A DNA stretch of 64,000 nt from Lacrimispora sinapis (GCF_043633585.1 NZ_CP141832.1:2170001-2234000), one strand, 5' to 3'. Counted from the stretch's first letter, positions 7,371-16,505 are shown. Numbers and translations are program-made. Notes: generated by a model not told the origin, from the letters alone.

Positions 7371-10300
7371 TTACATCAGTGGAAATAATTCTTCTGCAGC
7401 CGCATTCTTTTTCAAATACTCCTGCATCCGTTTTTTGAGCCCTGTTTCGTCCTTTAAATTTAAAGACAGGCTCATTTCGTTCAGACACGCAAATCTGCTG
7501 TCCGAATCCTTAGGGGATTTACCAGCATCACAACTGACACTGCCTTCCTTTTTCAGCACCCATTCATCATCAACCAGTTCGCTGATCCGATACTCCATGA
7601 TCTCGCCTTCAAACAGAATCTTCTGCTTGACAAACACGCCCTGGTATACCCGGGCAATGTCTTCCATGTGAAATTCCTCCTCATCGGGAAGGATCCGTAC
7701 CTGAAGCTCAACCTTGGAATCCCGGGCTGCGCAGTACTGGATCATGGCTTTATCAAGAATATCCTCCGGCAAAGAAACGTATTGCGCCAGTTCTTTATAA
7801 TGGGGGAATACATATCCTTCTTCCAAAAGATACTGTACCGTCTCCCTGCACAGGGTTATCTGCTCCTTTGAAAGGCCGGGAAGCTGGGAATAATACTTTG
7901 AAAGAGCCAGCAGATAAATGGTTGGCAGGCGTCCTTTGACAGAAGCTCCTCTCACCAGGGCCTCCAGATAAGCGAACACTTTTTCTTCCGGCTCTTTCTC
8001 GTCCATAAAATATTCCGTGCATTTTATGGTAAAATACGCTTTTACGATATTATCGCTGGTTTCCTTACGGGTTCTATATAAATGGAATACCTTGTCCAGT
8101 TTTGCCATACAGCCCGAAAACATCATCTGGGCTGTCAGCCGTTCTTCTAAGTCATAAGTCTCCACATGCCCGGAGACTCCCTGCAAAAGCACTTGTACCA
8201 TCTGGTCTGTAAGTCCGTTAAAATGTTCGCATAAATAATCCAGAATCACGCTGTCATGTTTCCCTTTCTGAAACACCTCATAAGCCAGATATAAAAGCAG
8301 GGGATCTTCGTCAAACAGCTTCTGAAGAATCATCTTGGTACACAATTGATACAGATGTTCCGTCTCAATTCCTTCACAGCCGAATTCCCGGAGCATTTGA
8401 AATGCTTCTTCCATATAGCCGTTGCGGATCAATGTATTGCAGACTGCGGTCCTCTCCGGTTTTGTCAGAACCTTTTTATCCAGATTCAGCAGATATCCGG
8501 CGCCCTCTGCCCCCTCTTGGGGAACCTCAGCCTGATTCTGGTAAAATTCAATGACTCTGGATAAAAGCAGCCGCTGGTAATAGGGCCTTAGCTTGGGATC
8601 TTCCAAGGTAGCCTCTAAAATCTTTACCTCCGCCGTATCGGATATGCCGCCGGCAAGCACCTTATTGCAGGCTCTTAAACGAAGCATGGAATGATCCGGA
8701 TAAAGTTCAAAGCAGCGTTCCTCCAACTCAGGCCGGTCCATGACCGGGTCCTTTTTATAGGGGACATTGGCATACCGGTTGCCGAACGCATCCTGAAACA
8801 GCAGGATGCTGTGTTCAGAAAACAGCGGAACGTAAGCGATTCCATTTTCAAGAAGGAAGGCATCCTCCTCCGTCAGTTCCTCGTAACAGACAATGACATA
8901 TTTCATCTTAGGATTGCTGCACTCCACCCGGTAGGAACGCAAAATAGACGGAAGCACCATTGCCATAGGAAGATCAATCACGTCCTTTAATATCATCCGT
9001 TCGTAGATAGCCGCCAGACGGTTGTTGATCCTGGATTCAAATAACTGCTCCGTTGCAAACTTTTCAATGGTACGTTCATACGCCTGATACAGCGGATCGG
9101 AAGGTTCCAAATACACTAAAACATTTTTATATAAAACGGTCCTGCTGTGAAGGTCCAGCTCGCTGCCTCCATAAGAAAAGTAAAGAAGCACCTCTTTTGG
9201 CAGAAGGTAGCAATAATCTCTTGGAAGCGCGTACAAATAATATTCATAAAGTCTTGTCAGACTGATTCCGGCCTTTATCCCTTTTTCATACCAGGCAAAG
9301 GCTTCTGCCATGCGGCATTCCCCTTTGATCAGGAGCGCGCAGATGGCTTCCAGCACTTCTTTTTCCGGGTATTCCTTATAAAGCCTGACCAGCATCCGGT
9401 AGTGGAGACGGTTAAAATGCTTGGCGGTCAGGGTCAGCCTGGAAACCGTCAGCGCCAGCTTTTTTTCCACCAAGCCCTTGCCTGCGCAATGAAACAGGAT
9501 TTGAAGCTCCATAGGTCCCACAGTCCGTATCATATCCGGTGCACTGTTTAATATCCGGCAGCCCCATACATAGAAAAACGGGCTTCTGACGCCCGCCTCA
9601 TATTGCCGTTTCAGCAGGGAAAACAGAGCCGGCATATTATCAAAGAGTCTGCCATCCAGCTTGAGCAGCAGCACAAAAAGCCAGAACAGCTTCCGGTCCT
9701 CCTCCAGATATTTTTTCATCAGGCGGATTAAGGATTCCTTCTGATATTCATCCGGCTGGACTTTTAAGCGCAGATACTGATAGTAACAGTACAATTCCTT
9801 CTTTTCCTGACGCCGGTCTAAAATATCATCTCTGCACTCATCAAGAAGCAGGGCTGCTTTTGAAGGCTTTCCTCCGCCCACGCATACTTCCGCACGCAAA
9901 AGCTTATAAAAGCTCTTTTCCCCTTTCATCAGTTCCAGTTCATCAAGCGCCTTTTCCATCTCTTCATAGATGCCTGCGGTACTGATTTTTCCAGACTCTT
10001 CTTCCAGGCGCAGCCGCAAAAATCGGCCGAAAGCCTCTTTTGCAAAGGCATCCTCCGCCGATATCCCTCCTCCTGGGTTTACAACTGCCATAACCGGTAT
10101 GAGAAATTTGTCTTCCACTCCGGTTATAATGATTCTTCCGGAATTCTCTCCCTGATGCATCCGTTCGGGGTGAACATAAAACGGGATGCTGCATTGGTCC
10201 TGTTCAAAATCATGTTCTCCAACACTTTTTTTCGGTAACTCTATAAAATCACAGTCCGTTGTAACCTCCAGGTTCACATATCCCCACCCGCTGCGCGTTA

Positions 10301-10943
10301 TCACAACGCTGTCCTTTACAACGTCCTCCAGTTCTCCAAATATCCGCTCTTTGGTTTCCGCCCATAATTCTACCGGCTTTTTTACCTTCAGTGCGGTCAA
10401 AAATTCTTCCAGTTCTTTTCTTCTGTCCGGTCTTCCCTTTAAACCATCATAAATCGCCCTTATATGAAGGTCATTCATAAAAGGGGCCGTGACAAAATCA
10501 CGGTACTCGAACAAACGCAGTGCCGTGTCCATATCTTTCTTTGCAATCTCTGCAAAATCTTCTGCTGTTTTTAAATCACTCAGCGCTTTTCCTGACGTAC
10601 TCAGTTCCACACGAAAAGAATAAGGGACTTCTCTCTCGCCGCCATTGGTAACCAGATAAAAAGATCCCTTAATCACATCCCCATCTTCCAAAAAACTGCC
10701 GTTTATTTCATAGACCAGATGGTTATATGTACCGCCAAACGCTCCGCTTATAAGCCTGACGCGAAAGTTCGAGGAATATGCAAGTCCTTTTATGTGTAGA
10801 TTGTTCTCACTGGTAACGACAAGTTCCCGCCTCGTGGCTCCTCCGGAGCGCACCACATCATCAATTCCCGATGGGGTAACCTTAATCTTTGGAATTTCTG
10901 AATCAATGATGCCTTTTGCCAGCCTGTTGATTCGTTCTCTCAT
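7371..10943 (-). CDS. Very large DUF5717-like helical-repeat protein (1190 residues)
   Basis: Function unknown. Residues 1-130 and about 190-300 are beta-rich, with phrases such as VTSENNLHIKGLAYSSNFRV and GRIIITGVEDKFLIPVMAVV, resembling two Ig-like or beta-sandwich domains. From about 310 to 1030 the protein is almost wholly helical and resembles TPR or solenoid repeats (FYKLLRAEVCVGGGKPSKAA, EAFAWYEKGIKAGISL). A further alpha/beta section follows to the end. There is no signal peptide or transmembrane helix. Size and position match the DUF5717 proteins that I recall beside DUF5716 in Lachnospiraceae. It is the first gene of the operon, expressed divergently from the malic enzyme gene. Confidence 0.8.
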   Translation of the reverse strand: MRERINRLAKGIIDSEIPKIKVTPSGIDDVVRSGGATRRELVVTSENNLHIKGLAYSSNFRVRLISGAFGGTYNHLVYEINGSFLEDGDVIKGSFYLVTNGGEREVPYSFRVELSTSGKALSDLKTAEDFAEIAKKDMDTALRLFEYRDFVTAPFMNDLHIRAIYDGLKGRPDRRKELEEFLTALKVKKPVELWAETKERIFGELEDVVKDSVVITRSGWGYVNLEVTTDCDFIELPKKSVGEHDFEQDQCSIPFYVHPERMHQGENSGRIIITGVEDKFLIPVMAVVNPGGGISAEDAFAKEAFGRFLRLRLEEESGKISTAGIYEEMEKALDELELMKGEKSFYKLLRAEVCVGGGKPSKAALLLDECRDDILDRRQEKKELYCYYQYLRLKVQPDEYQKESLIRLMKKYLEEDRKLFWLFVLLLKLDGRLFDNMPALFSLLKRQYEAGVRSPFFYVWGCRILNSAPDMIRTVGPMELQILFHCAGKGLVEKKLALTVSRLTLTAKHFNRLHYRMLVRLYKEYPEKEVLEAICALLIKGECRMAEAFAWYEKGIKAGISLTRLYEYYLYALPRDYCYLLPKEVLLYFSYGGSELDLHSRTVLYKNVLVYLEPSDPLYQAYERTIEKFATEQLFESRINNRLAAIYERMILKDVIDLPMAMVLPSILRSYRVECSNPKMKYVIVCYEELTEEDAFLLENGIAYVPLFSEHSILLFQDAFGNRYANVPYKKDPVMDRPELEERCFELYPDHSMLRLRACNKVLAGGISDTAEVKILEATLEDPKLRPYYQRLLLSRVIEFYQNQAEVPQEGAEGAGYLLNLDKKVLTKPERTAVCNTLIRNGYMEEAFQMLREFGCEGIETEHLYQLCTKMILQKLFDEDPLLLYLAYEVFQKGKHDSVILDYLCEHFNGLTDQMVQVLLQGVSGHVETYDLEERLTAQMMFSGCMAKLDKVFHLYRTRKETSDNIVKAYFTIKCTEYFMDEKEPEEKVFAYLEALVRGASVKGRLPTIYLLALSKYYSQLPGLSKEQITLCRETVQYLLEEGYVFPHYKELAQYVSLPEDILDKAMIQYCAARDSKVELQVRILPDEEEFHMEDIARVYQGVFVKQKILFEGEIMEYRISELVDDEWVLKKEGSVSCDAGKSPKDSDSRFACLNEMSLSLNLKDETGLKKRMQEYLKKNAAAEELFPLM

Positions 10944-11004
10944 AGTGCCACCTGTATCTTAAATTTCCTTATCTTATTAGCTTGCTTAAATTTAATTACT
11001 CTAT

Positions 11005-11013
11005 ATTCTAACA
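11005..11013 (-). promoter_or_regulatory. Extended -10 promoter for the DUF5717 operon
   Basis: The minus strand reads TGTTAGAAT: a -10 TAGAAT with an extended TG. No good -35 is visible. It lies about 60 bases before the gene start in the divergent intergenic region. Confidence 0.45.
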
Positions 11014-11047
11014 TATTTTCTATTGATTTAAAACCCTAAAATTGGTA

Positions 11048-11056
11048 TGATATAAT
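11048..11056 (+). promoter_or_regulatory. Extended -10 promoter for the malic enzyme gene
   Basis: TGATATAAT contains a perfect -10 TATAAT (11051-11056) with an extended TG. The -35 is weak. The predicted leader is about 25 bases. Confidence 0.6.
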
Positions 11057-11085
11057 AAAAACTGTTGAAAAAAGGACAAACTCTC

Positions 11086-12243
11086 ATGACAACCAACGAG
11101 AAAGCTTTATTGCTGCATAAAGAATGGAACGGAAAACTGGAAGTTATTTCCAAAGCAAAGGTGAAAACCAGGGAAGATCTTGCCCTCGCCTATACTCCTG
11201 GCGTTGCAGAACCATGTAAGGCCATCGCAAAAGATCCGGAGACCGCCTATCAATATACGATAAAATCCAACACTGTGGCCGTAGTTTCAGACGGCAGTGC
11301 GGTACTTGGTCTTGGCAACATCGGCCCTCTTGCTGCCATGCCGGTCATGGAAGGAAAAGCAGTGCTGTTTAAAGAATTTGGCGGAATCAATGCCGTTCCC
11401 ATCTGTCTGGATACTCAGGACACAGAGGAAATCATTAAAACCGTGGTGAATATCGCTCCGGCATTCGGCGGAATCAATTTGGAAGACATCTCCGCTCCCC
11501 GCTGTTTTGAAATCGAAGAACGGCTGAAGGAGCTTCTTTCTATCCCGGTATTTCATGATGACCAGCACGGAACTGCCATTGTGGTTCTTTCCGGCATCAT
11601 CAATGCCTTAAAAGTGACTGGCAGAAAAAAAGAAGAATGCAAAGTTGTGGTAAACGGTGCAGGTTCTGCCGGAATAGCCATTGCAAAGCTTCTTTTGACC
11701 TATGGATTCGTTCATGTTACCCTGTGTGACCGGATCGGAATCCTTGCCAAGGGCATGGAAGGCTTGAACTGGATGCAGGAAAAGATGATGGAGTTGACCA
11801 ATCTGGAAGGAAGACACGGTTCTCTGGCAGATGCCATGAGGGGGGCTGACATCTTTGTAGGCGTATCCGCTCCGGGAATTGTCACGGAAGACATGGTTGC
11901 TTCCATGAACTCAGACTCCATTTTATTTGCTATGGCAAATCCGGTTCCTGAAATCATGCCTGACCTTGCTAAAGCTGCAGGAGCCAGGGTCGTGGGTACG
12001 GGAAGATCCGATTTTCCAAATCAGGTGAATAACGTGGTTGTTTTCCCAGGAATCTTTAAAGGCGCACTGGAAGGGCGGGCAACTGCCATTACCGAAGAGA
12101 TGAAGCTGGCCGCTGCTACTGCCATTGCTGACCTTGTAGCACCTTCAGAATTAAACGAGAACAACATTCTGCCGGAGGCTTTTGACCCCCGTGTTGCAGA
12201 TGTTGTAAGCCGGGCGGTAAAAGAACATATCCGGCAATCCTAA
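11086..12243 (+). CDS. NAD(P)-dependent malic enzyme (malate dehydrogenase, decarboxylating)
   Basis: Converts malate to pyruvate and CO2 while reducing NAD(P). The 385 residues match the short bacterial form. The N-terminal part has LALAYTPGVAEPCKAI and IKSNTVAVVSDGSAVLGLGN. Metal and substrate residues lie in PVFHDDQHGTAIV, and the Rossmann nucleotide motif is VVVNGAGSAGIAIAKLLL, followed by MANPVPEI and GRSDFPNQVNN. The ATG at 11086, with AAAGGA about 10 bases upstream, is preferred to the TTG at 11065. It runs away from the DUF5717 operon and is followed by two plus-strand genes that may be cotranscribed. Confidence 0.93.
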   Translation: MTTNEKALLLHKEWNGKLEVISKAKVKTREDLALAYTPGVAEPCKAIAKDPETAYQYTIKSNTVAVVSDGSAVLGLGNIGPLAAMPVMEGKAVLFKEFGGINAVPICLDTQDTEEIIKTVVNIAPAFGGINLEDISAPRCFEIEERLKELLSIPVFHDDQHGTAIVVLSGIINALKVTGRKKEECKVVVNGAGSAGIAIAKLLLTYGFVHVTLCDRIGILAKGMEGLNWMQEKMMELTNLEGRHGSLADAMRGADIFVGVSAPGIVTEDMVASMNSDSILFAMANPVPEIMPDLAKAAGARVVGTGRSDFPNQVNNVVVFPGIFKGALEGRATAITEEMKLAAATAIADLVAPSELNENNILPEAFDPRVADVVSRAVKEHIRQS

Positions 12244-12314
12244 AAAAATCAGCCGGAAGATTTTTGATCCTTCCCTGAAATTACGGCGCGCAGAATGCGT
12301 CACTGGAGGTAACT

Positions 12315-12839
12315 ATGCTGTCAGAACCTATGACCCTGTACAAACTGATGATTTTATACATGCTTAAGCAGGTAAACTTTCCCCTGACCAGCGCCCAATT
12401 GTCAAACTTTTTTCTGGAGCATGAATACACCACTTATTTTACCTTGAACCAGGCGCTCAACGAACTGCTGGAGGCCCGATTGCTTCATGTGGAGACCAAT
12501 CACAACAGCAGCCGGTATGAAATTACAAGAGAAGGGGAAGAAACACTTTCCTTTTTCGGGAACAAAATCTCTCCTGCTATCATCAATGATATAGATGAGT
12601 ATTTAAAGGACAATAAATTCCGGCTCCGCAATGAAGTCGGCGTCACCGCAGACTATTATAAATCCACCAGTCAGGACTATGTGGTCCACTGCGAAGTACG
12701 GGAAGGAAAAAACTGCCTGATAAATCTGGAGCTATCTGTTCCGGACAAGGATCAGGCAGAAATCATGTGTGATCACTGGAAATCAAAAAGCCAGGAAATC
12801 TATGCATTTGCCATGAAATCGCTGATGAGCGGTTCCTGA
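12315..12839 (+). CDS. DUF4364 family protein, winged-helix-like
   Basis: A 174-residue protein whose N-terminal 75 residues resemble a winged helix: LYKLMILYMLKQVNFPLTSA, YFTLNQALNELLEARLLHVE, SRYEITREGEETLSFF. The C-terminal half is alpha/beta (YVVHCEVREGKNCLINLELS). This matches what I know as DUF4364, common in Lachnospiraceae and often predicted to be a regulator; DNA binding is not shown. The start has a good GGAGG site. It lies 71 bases after the malic enzyme gene. Confidence 0.8.
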   Translation: MLSEPMTLYKLMILYMLKQVNFPLTSAQLSNFFLEHEYTTYFTLNQALNELLEARLLHVETNHNSSRYEITREGEETLSFFGNKISPAIINDIDEYLKDNKFRLRNEVGVTADYYKSTSQDYVVHCEVREGKNCLINLELSVPDKDQAEIMCDHWKSKSQEIYAFAMKSLMSGS

Positions 12840-12873
12840 CACACCTGGCTCTAAACGATAAGGGGGAATCTGC

Positions 12874-13143
12874 TTGAATAAAATTCAGGTAAAAAAAACT
12901 TGGTTTCAGACCATCCATGACCAATATGAGTCTATACGCAGGCAGCAAAGGAAAAAATTGTTTCGATTTAAGATAAAACTGTTTTTAACCCTTGTTCTGC
13001 CCGTCCTGATCGTTGTGCTTGGAATTCAAGTTGCCCGTACCTTTATTCAGCTCAAGATACGGCAGCTCTTTACAAAACCTCTTCCCGGAAGCAGAGAAAA
13101 AGAAGCTTCCACATCAGACCATGAGGAGCACTTGCCGAAGTAA
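12874..13143 (+). CDS. Small single-pass membrane protein, unknown
   Basis: An 89-residue protein with a basic N-terminus (RRQQRKKLFRFKIK), one hydrophobic helix (LFLTLVLPVLIVVLGIQVA, about residues 37-55) and a polar tail. The start is TTG at 12874 behind AAGGGGG; no in-frame ATG is available. It ends just before a terminator, so it is probably the last gene of the malic enzyme unit. I do not recognise the family. Confidence 0.65.
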   Translation: MNKIQVKKTWFQTIHDQYESIRRQQRKKLFRFKIKLFLTLVLPVLIVVLGIQVARTFIQLKIRQLFTKPLPGSREKEASTSDHEEHLPK

Positions 13144-13155
13144 TTGATACTCAGA

Positions 13156-13190
13156 CCGGACAGAACCGGGTTCTGTCCGGAACCAATTTT
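13156..13190 (+). terminator. Terminator after the small membrane protein
   Basis: CCGGACAGAA (13156-13165) pairs perfectly with TTCTGTCCGG (13171-13180), followed by a broken T-tract (AACCAATTTTATTT). Confidence 0.65.
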
Positions 13191-13218
13191 ATTTATCCCT
13201 ACATTCTTTTGCATATCA

Positions 13219-13270
13219 AAAAGGAGCCGGCTTCACAACTGACCGTTCAGTCATTCAGCAACAGCTCCTA
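13219..13270 (-). terminator. Terminator of the amino-acid ABC operon
   Basis: On the minus strand GGAGC (13266-13270 region) and GCTCC close a larger imperfect stem, with an inner CTGA/TCAG pairing, and five T follow. It lies just after the ATPase gene stop. Confidence 0.6.
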
Positions 13271-13275
13271 TTCTT

Positions 13276-14019
13276 TTATCCCTGCATAAAACGGTTCAAA
13301 AATTCTTTTGTAGAGTTCTTTTGAGGATTTCCAAAAATATCTGCCGGTTTTCCTTCTTCTTCAATGACTCCGCCAGCCATATAAACCACATGATTGGATA
13401 CATCTCTTGCGAACGCCATCTCATGAGTCACGATAATCATGGTAAGCCCTTCCTTGGCCAGCGTTCTCATGACCGCCAACACTTCTCCCACCATCTGAGG
13501 GTCAAGGGCCGATGTGGGTTCATCGAATAAAAGAATCTCAGGTTCCATGGCCAAGGCCCTGGCAATTGCCACTCTTTGCTTCTGTCCGCCGGACAGCTGT
13601 CTTGGTTTGGCATTGATATAAGGAGCCATGCCCACTTTCTCCAAATACATCATGGCTTTCTTTCTTGCTTCTTCTTTCTCTTTTTTCAGCACCTTCACCT
13701 GCCCTACCAGACAGTTTTCCAATACAGTCATATTGTTGAACAAGTTAAAATTCTGAAACACCATACCTACTTTGGTTCTGTAAGACGGTGCATTCATCTT
13801 TCTGTCCGTAATATCCACATCATGGTATAAGATCTCACCGGTCGTTGGTGTTTCTAAAAGGTTGATGCAGCGCAACAGCGTTGATTTACCGGAACCGGAG
13901 GCTCCGATGATACAGGTCACATCCCCGGCATTTACCGAAAAGTCAATATCCCGTAAAACGACGTTGGCTCCAAAGGTTTTACTTAAATGATGGATTTCCA
14001 AAACTTTTTCTGCTGCCAT
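13276..14019 (-). CDS. Polar amino-acid ABC transporter, ATP-binding protein
   Basis: A 247-residue ABC ATPase of the GlnQ/HisP family that powers amino-acid import. It has Walker A GASGSGKST, Q-loop GMVFQNFNLF, signature LSGGQKQRVAIARAL, Walker B ILLFDEPTSALDP and the H-loop VTHEM. It begins at the base after the permease stop codon, so translation is coupled. The substrate cannot be read from the ATPase. Confidence 0.95.
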   Translation of the reverse strand: MAAEKVLEIHHLSKTFGANVVLRDIDFSVNAGDVTCIIGASGSGKSTLLRCINLLETPTTGEILYHDVDITDRKMNAPSYRTKVGMVFQNFNLFNNMTVLENCLVGQVKVLKKEKEEARKKAMMYLEKVGMAPYINAKPRQLSGGQKQRVAIARALAMEPEILLFDEPTSALDPQMVGEVLAVMRTLAKEGLTMIIVTHEMAFARDVSNHVVYMAGGVIEEEGKPADIFGNPQKNSTKEFLNRFMQG

Positions 14020-14820
14020 TTACTTATCCTCCTTCTCTTTCGGATCTGGAAATTTCACCAGGCCGCTGGTATAAGCCAGCGTATCTGTGGTAGCCAGATC
14101 GTAGCTGTCAGGACCATCCATCTTCTTTTCCCAATGACGAAGGATTCTGGAACACGCAAAGGTCAGGATGAAATAAATGATCATGGTAATGGTAAATGCC
14201 TCAAAGTAAGTGTAATAAGCGCCTGCCACACCCTTTGTCGCATAGAATAATTCCACCACACCGATGACGGAAAGCACACAGGTATCCTTGATGTTGATGA
14301 TTAAGTTATTGCCGATCTGGGGCATGATGTTGCGGAGTGCCTGAGGCATAATCACATTGACCATGGTCTGGAAATGAGTCATGCCGATGGCCTTTGCACC
14401 TTCCGTCTGTCCCGGATCAATGGACAGAATACCGCCTCTTACGGTCTCAGCCATATACGCACCGGTATTGATGGATACAATGAAGTAAGCAGCAAAAACA
14501 ATGGACATATTGATGTTAAACAGTGCAGAGGAACCGTAGAATATGAACATGGCCTGAACCATCATCGGAGTTCCCCGGAAAATTTCAACATATACATTTA
14601 AAATAATTTTAACAAGCTTCAAAAAGATACGCTTGAGGATATGATCGTTTTTTGATACAGGAATCGTCTGAACGATTCCTACGGCAAAACCAATGATACA
14701 ACCAATGATCGTTCCTACAATAGCAATTGCCATTGTCTTTCCGGCGCCGCTCAAAAAGGATGGACCGTACTCATGCAGAATAAATATAATTCTGCCAAAA
14801 AAATCTGATGGTAAAGACAT
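14020..14820 (-). CDS. Polar amino-acid ABC transporter, permease
   Basis: A 266-residue inner-membrane permease of the HisM/GlnP family. The TM region starts at TMAIAIVGTIIGCIIGFAVG, with EIFRGTPMMVQAMF near the middle and the ATPase-coupling EAA loop GAKAIGMTHFQTMVNVIMPQ. It is the single permease gene, so a homodimer is expected. The C-terminus is longer and polar than usual (after KMDGPDSYDLATT). It lies 106 bases downstream of the binding protein, separated by a hairpin. Confidence 0.93.
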   Translation of the reverse strand: MSLPSDFFGRIIFILHEYGPSFLSGAGKTMAIAIVGTIIGCIIGFAVGIVQTIPVSKNDHILKRIFLKLVKIILNVYVEIFRGTPMMVQAMFIFYGSSALFNINMSIVFAAYFIVSINTGAYMAETVRGGILSIDPGQTEGAKAIGMTHFQTMVNVIMPQALRNIMPQIGNNLIINIKDTCVLSVIGVVELFYATKGVAGAYYTYFEAFTITMIIYFILTFACSRILRHWEKKMDGPDSYDLATTDTLAYTSGLVKFPDPKEKEDK

Positions 14821-14860
14821 ATTACCTACTCCTTTTCACAGTGTCATTTAGACAGCACAA

Positions 14861-14900
14861 GCGGCACGGAATTGAACGCTGTTGTCCTTCCCGTGCCCGC
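14861..14900 (-). terminator. Intercistronic hairpin between binding-protein and permease genes
   Basis: GCGGGCACGG and CCGTGCCGC pair with one bulge. No clear T-run follows, so it is more likely a partial terminator or RNA-stabilising element that raises binding-protein output relative to permease and ATPase. Confidence 0.5.
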
Positions 14901-14926
14901 AAATCCTGCTTCTTTTCTATTACCAG

Positions 14927-15826
14927 TTATTTTGATAACGGCTGTACGGAAATGGCTTCCTCCATCATCTTGTCGAAGTCATCCTTTGTCAGCTTGGAAA
15001 GGACTCCGTTAATGGCATTTTTTAATTCCGTGTTGCCCTTCTTTAATGAAATTCCGATATTGATGTCTTCATCAGACACTTTGAAATCGCCCTCTGTTCC
15101 GGTAAAATCAAGAAGTTTAAAATCAGGATAAGCCATCAGTGCAGCCTGTCCGGTTGGCTTATCGGTAACAACCACGTCACATCTGCCGGTGCTAAGTGCT
15201 ACCAGCATCGCAGGAGCAGATTCCATCGCAGGCTGAATCTTCGCCTGTGGGATCTGGGGAAGACAGCTGTCATACCAAATGGTATTTAACTGAGAGGTTC
15301 CTGCAGCGCCTGCAAGATCCGCCACGCTCTTGGCATTCTCATATTTGCTTCCATTCTTTACCAGAGTAACAATGGTTGCATAATAGTATGGGTCGGTAAA
15401 GTCAACGGACTGCATACGTTCAGATGTAATAGACTGACCGGCGATGACGCAATCCACTTTTCCTGACTGAACGGCCGGTACCAGGGAATCCCAGTCCAGC
15501 TTTACGATTTCTAAGTCGTACCCAAGTTCATCTGCAATCTTTTTTGCCATCATGACGTCATACCCGTATGCGTAATCAGAGCTTCCGGAAATCGGAACGG
15601 CTCCGTTCTCATCGTTTGACTGGGTCCAGTTATAAGGGGCATAACTGCATTCCATGGCAACCTTTAATACTTTCTTGTCTCCGGTATCTGCACCGGCCGC
15701 AGTGGTTTCTGCACCAGCAGCCCCGTTTGTTTCCTTCTGTGAACCGCTTCCGCATGCAGTCAATGCTGCTGCTGCAAGAGAAACTGCCAAAAGAGCGGCT
15801 GCTACTTTCTTGATTGTCTTTTTCAT
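14927..15826 (-). CDS. Polar amino-acid ABC transporter, substrate-binding lipoprotein
   Basis: A 299-residue extracellular binding protein of SBP family 3. The signal peptide ends in the lipobox LTAC (cysteine 25), followed by a Ser/Thr/Ala-rich linker. The binding fold shows LKVAMECSYAPYNW, YDVMMAKKIADELGYDLEIV, DCVIAGQSITSERMQSVDFT and VVTDKPTGQAALM. The C-terminus has the INIGISLKKGNTELKNAINGV pattern. It is first in its operon, with a perfect promoter. Its ligand, possibly cystine or another polar amino acid, is uncertain. Confidence 0.94.
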   Translation of the reverse strand: MKKTIKKVAAALLAVSLAAAALTACGSGSQKETNGAAGAETTAAGADTGDKKVLKVAMECSYAPYNWTQSNDENGAVPISGSSDYAYGYDVMMAKKIADELGYDLEIVKLDWDSLVPAVQSGKVDCVIAGQSITSERMQSVDFTDPYYYATIVTLVKNGSKYENAKSVADLAGAAGTSQLNTIWYDSCLPQIPQAKIQPAMESAPAMLVALSTGRCDVVVTDKPTGQAALMAYPDFKLLDFTGTEGDFKVSDEDINIGISLKKGNTELKNAINGVLSKLTKDDFDKMMEEAISVQPLSK

Positions 15827-15852
15827 AACTGTTTTCTCCTCTTTCTGCCAAA

Positions 15853-15880
15853 ATGAACTCTATGTAATAAATAGGTTCAT
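15853..15880. promoter_or_regulatory. Inverted repeat over the transcription start of the amino-acid ABC operon
   Basis: ATGAAC-T-CTAT (15853-15863) and ATAGGTTCAT (15871-15880) form a dyad with a single bulged T. One arm touches the -10, so the dyad overlaps the start site. It may be a repressor operator, or a 5' hairpin that also ends engB transcripts, because TTTT follows on the minus strand. Confidence 0.5.
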
Positions 15881-15907
15881 TATAAAAAGATTTTTATTCC
15901 TTGTCAA
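15879..15907 (-). promoter_or_regulatory. Consensus sigma-A promoter of the amino-acid ABC operon
   Basis: TTGACA (15902-15907) and TATAAT (15879-15884) on the minus strand are both perfect and 17 bases apart. The -35 lies inside the last codons of engB. Confidence 0.88.
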
Positions 15908-16493
15908 TACTATTTATGGAATCTGATATTAAGTCCCAGATTTCTTCTCTGCCCTGTTTTGTCTCAGCAGAAAATGCAATGACAGTCACTTCACTTCCGA
16001 TTCCAAGACCCGTGCGGAGGATCTTTAGGGACTTCTGCACCTGACTCCGTTTTATTTTGTCCAGTTTTGTTGCAATGATCACCGGCTGATATCCCTGATA
16101 TACAATCCAGTTATACATGGTCTTATCATTTTCTGACGGTTCATGGCGGATATCAATCAGCAAAAACACACACTTTAATACCGGAGATTTATGCAGATAA
16201 TTTTCAATCATCTTTCCCCATTTTGCCTTTACTTCCAAAGATACCTTCGCATAGCCGTAGCCGGGAAGATCCACGTAGTAAAGTTCATCGTTGATATTAT
16301 AAAAATTAATGGTTTGAGTTTTTCCGGGCTGGGATGAAGTCCTGGCAAAGGATTTGCGGTTCATCAGAGCGTTGATCAGGGAAGACTTTCCCACATTCGA
16401 CTTGCCCACGAAAGCGAATTCCGGCTTTGTGTTCTCCGGCAGCTTGCTGGTGATGCCGCATACAGTCTCCAATTCTACTGTTTTAATAATCAT
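15894..16493 (-). CDS. engB: Ribosome biogenesis GTPase YsxC/EngB
   Basis: A 199-residue GTPase for 50S subunit assembly. It shows G1 GKSNVGKSS (residues 30-38), the G2 region PGKTQTINFY, G3 DLPGYGYAKV and G4 TKLDK, and a G5-like SAET. Its length is typical. It is the last gene of the tig-clpP-clpX-lon unit, 12 bases after lon, an arrangement also seen in other Firmicutes. No clear own promoter was seen. Confidence 0.95.
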   Translation of the reverse strand: MIIKTVELETVCGITSKLPENTKPEFAFVGKSNVGKSSLINALMNRKSFARTSSQPGKTQTINFYNINDELYYVDLPGYGYAKVSLEVKAKWGKMIENYLHKSPVLKCVFLLIDIRHEPSENDKTMYNWIVYQGYQPVIIATKLDKIKRSQVQKSLKILRTGLGIGSEVTVIAFSAETKQGREEIWDLISDSINSIDKE

Positions 16494-16505
16494 ATAAATT
16501 CCTTT

